Notes under the pieces: model-generated
The model's input: only the letters and a program-made list of their open reading frames with translations
Databases searched by the model: none
Told to the model about the DNA's origin: nothing
In this document: positions 9,893 to 11,276 of the stretch, in pieces
Position numbering within the stretch: position 1 is the first letter of the stretch
Layout: each line of letters begins with the position of its first letter
NCBI GenBank assembly: GCA_964392465.1
Contig: CAYMPC010000033.1
Coordinates: forward strand, 1-11,276
Reading direction: 5' to 3'
Length of the DNA stretch: 11,276 nucleotides
DNA from: JAAXVZ01 sp964392465
GTDB lineage: Archaea > Nanobdellota > Nanobdellia > Woesearchaeales > GW2011-AR15
Position numbers and translations under genes: made by a program

Positions 9893-11276
9893 ATGAAATT
9901 ACTCAAGTTTGAAAAAAAATTAATTATTTCTTTTGCCACTTTAGTTTTTTTTAGCTTTTTTTTAAATTTATTATTTAATTTACCTTTTGCGAATGCAATA
10001 GTTACATGTAGTGAACAATATCCGTTTTGTGTTCAATCTTTAGGTCATTGGGTGTGCTATAGGGGGTGTGGTTGCCCTTCGAGTGATGGGTGTGATGCGT
10101 ATAATGATGATGATAATTGTTTAGGAACAGCTTGCACATGTTTTGCGAATGGAGATTGTGGATGTTATACGACTACTGAACAATGTCAAAACTATGGAAC
10201 AATAACTATTCCCCCCTGCAATCCCTCCTGCAACAACATAGAATGCGGGCTTGATTCATGTAATGATGATCCTTGTTATACAAGCGATAGTGCTAACTGC
10301 GGGTATTTTTATAAATCATGTTCATCAACTAAAACATGTGAGTATTATGAAGGAAGCATTTCTATAACAAGCATTACAACACCATGCGTGAATAATACAG
10401 ATGATTCAAGGACAATTACAATTTCAGGGAGATGCAGTTATTGCGGAACAAATATAACAATTACTCCTAGTTGGGGAGTTACTTCATTATACAAATCAAA
10501 CCCACAGAATTATGGAAATTATACTTATTCTTTTGAACTTACAATACCTCAGTCAGTTATAGACAATAGTATAGAAACAGGCCAGCCTTTGACAATAGAG
10601 GTTGAGGGTAATAGGAATATTATAAAAAATATAATAAAAGATGATATCACTTATGATGTCACAGAAGAAAGCACAATAACTTTGACATACCAGAATTTTT
10701 ACTATTGCCCAAAAGTAGAGCATCCTAATATAAATCCAGATTTTGATTATTATCCTTTGATGATTTCAGACTTAGAACAATCTGACTATTATTATTTCTA
10801 TGCAAATGAGTTATTATATAATTGGGAAGATTGTGTCAGCAATCAAAATAAAATAGTATGTAGTCCAAACCCAACAGATTGTGTAAATAGTGCAGGTAAT
10901 AGTGTTGCTTTAAAACAAGTTAGAGATGTAGATAATGATAATGAATTTGAAGTATGTAATAACAGAGATGGCATACAAGGAGGATGGCTTGATCCTGATG
11001 TCAATATAAGAAATTGTACTCTTGTAGAGTATGAGCCTTCAAGAACAGCAGTATGGTTTAATTGTGAGCCTTCTTCAGAATGCACATATGGACAAGATAC
11101 CTTTATACCTTATGCACCTGTTTCTTCTTCTGCCTCAGATATAAAAGGGCTATGTTGCGGTGATGATTTTGGTGAGATTCCTTTACAAACACCTGCTGCG
11201 TGGGAAGCAACACCTTCTGATTTAGTATATTTAGAGGGCAATTTTGAAGCATGTTGCCAGGAATATCCAACACATA
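9893..11276 (+). CDS. Cys-rich secreted/surface protein, partial (3' end beyond window)
   Basis: The reading frame is open from the ATG to the end of the window (461 codons, no stop). The N-terminus is a Sec signal peptide: MKLLKFEKK, a long hydrophobic core (about 10-32), and a likely cut after A33-N34-A35. The mature part has 35 Cys, 21 of them in residues 39-165, in closely spaced patterns such as CGCP and CTC, implying many disulfides or metal sites. A beta-rich stretch (about 170-268) with no Cys between 184 and 272 follows. Then DVDNDNEFEVCNNRDG (345-360) looks like a calcium-binding D-x-D-x-D loop. CC pairs occur at 421-422 and 454-455. I do not recognise a family; a large surface protein, perhaps an adhesin, is inference. 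It has its own promoter, separate from the pilin-like operon. Confidence 0.82.
   Translation, partial: MKLLKFEKKLIISFATLVFFSFFLNLLFNLPFANAIVTCSEQYPFCVQSLGHWVCYRGCGCPSSDGCDAYNDDDNCLGTACTCFANGDCGCYTTTEQCQNYGTITIPPCNPSCNNIECGLDSCNDDPCYTSDSANCGYFYKSCSSTKTCEYYEGSISITSITTPCVNNTDDSRTITISGRCSYCGTNITITPSWGVTSLYKSNPQNYGNYTYSFELTIPQSVIDNSIETGQPLTIEVEGNRNIIKNIIKDDITYDVTEESTITLTYQNFYYCPKVEHPNINPDFDYYPLMISDLEQSDYYYFYANELLYNWEDCVSNQNKIVCSPNPTDCVNSAGNSVALKQVRDVDNDNEFEVCNNRDGIQGGWLDPDVNIRNCTLVEYEPSRTAVWFNCEPSSECTYGQDTFIPYAPVSSSASDIKGLCCGDDFGEIPLQTPAAWEATPSDLVYLEGNFEACCQEYPTH

Noticed and set aside
10843..11085. Minus-strand 80-codon open frame
   Set aside because: It lies wholly inside the Cys-rich surface protein frame, which is open on the plus strand with a signal peptide, promoter and Shine-Dalgarno sequence. 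The reverse frame has low-complexity Ser/Leu composition and no start signals.
1..11276. CRISPR arrays, insertion sequences or toxin-antitoxin modules
   Set aside because: I looked for regularly spaced repeats, transposase motifs and paired small genes of those types and saw none. The only repeats are the tRNA tail duplication and short palindromes.

Overview
The window looks like genome sequence from an archaeon, most likely a small-genome DPANN lineage of the Woesearchaeota/Pacearchaeota kind. The evidence is: very AT-rich DNA; TATA boxes centred about 26-28 nt upstream of start codons that have no leader; tRNA genes without an encoded CCA; an archaeal Ogg2-type DNA glycosylase; class III (archaeal pilin-type) signal peptides; and a tRNA intron with a bulge-helix-bulge fold. 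The phylum assignment is inference; the archaeal assignment is well supported.

Left part (1-5790). This is a patchwork of short, mostly single-gene transcription units. They encode a small acidic protein with an N-terminal Cys cluster; a DegV-family lipid-binding protein (reverse); a two-helix membrane protein; a family 2 glycosyltransferase (reverse); a PlsC-type acyltransferase; tRNA-Gly(CCC) (reverse); an Ogg2 8-oxoguanine glycosylase overlapping a UPF0104/LPG-synthase-like integral membrane protein (reverse); a four-helix DUF5684-like membrane protein; and tRNA-Arg(CCT) (reverse). Several of these point to envelope and lipid work: DegV, PlsC, the glycosyltransferase and the UPF0104 protein. 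tRNA-Arg carries a 26-nt intron in its D-loop, and its 3' end is duplicated 77 bp further downstream next to two strong hairpins.

Right part (5858-11276). A single-domain parvulin (reverse) lies divergent from a compact five-gene operon (6257-9663). All five proteins have an N-terminal hydrophobic anchor, and four carry recognisable or near-canonical prepilin-peptidase sites. The last one also has a cohesin-like domain. No pilus ATPase, platform protein or peptidase lies in the window, so the operon looks like a set of structural or minor pilins assembled by machinery encoded elsewhere. After a 229-bp gap, a gene with its own promoter encodes a Sec-exported, extremely cysteine-rich surface protein that runs off the right end (461 codons visible, no stop). 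The parvulin is predicted to be cytoplasmic, so a link to folding of these surface proteins is not implied.

Two modes of translation start are visible. Most genes appear leaderless: the TATA centre lies 25-29 nt from the ATG. Three genes (95, 5108, 9893) have purine-rich Shine-Dalgarno sequences and short leaders.
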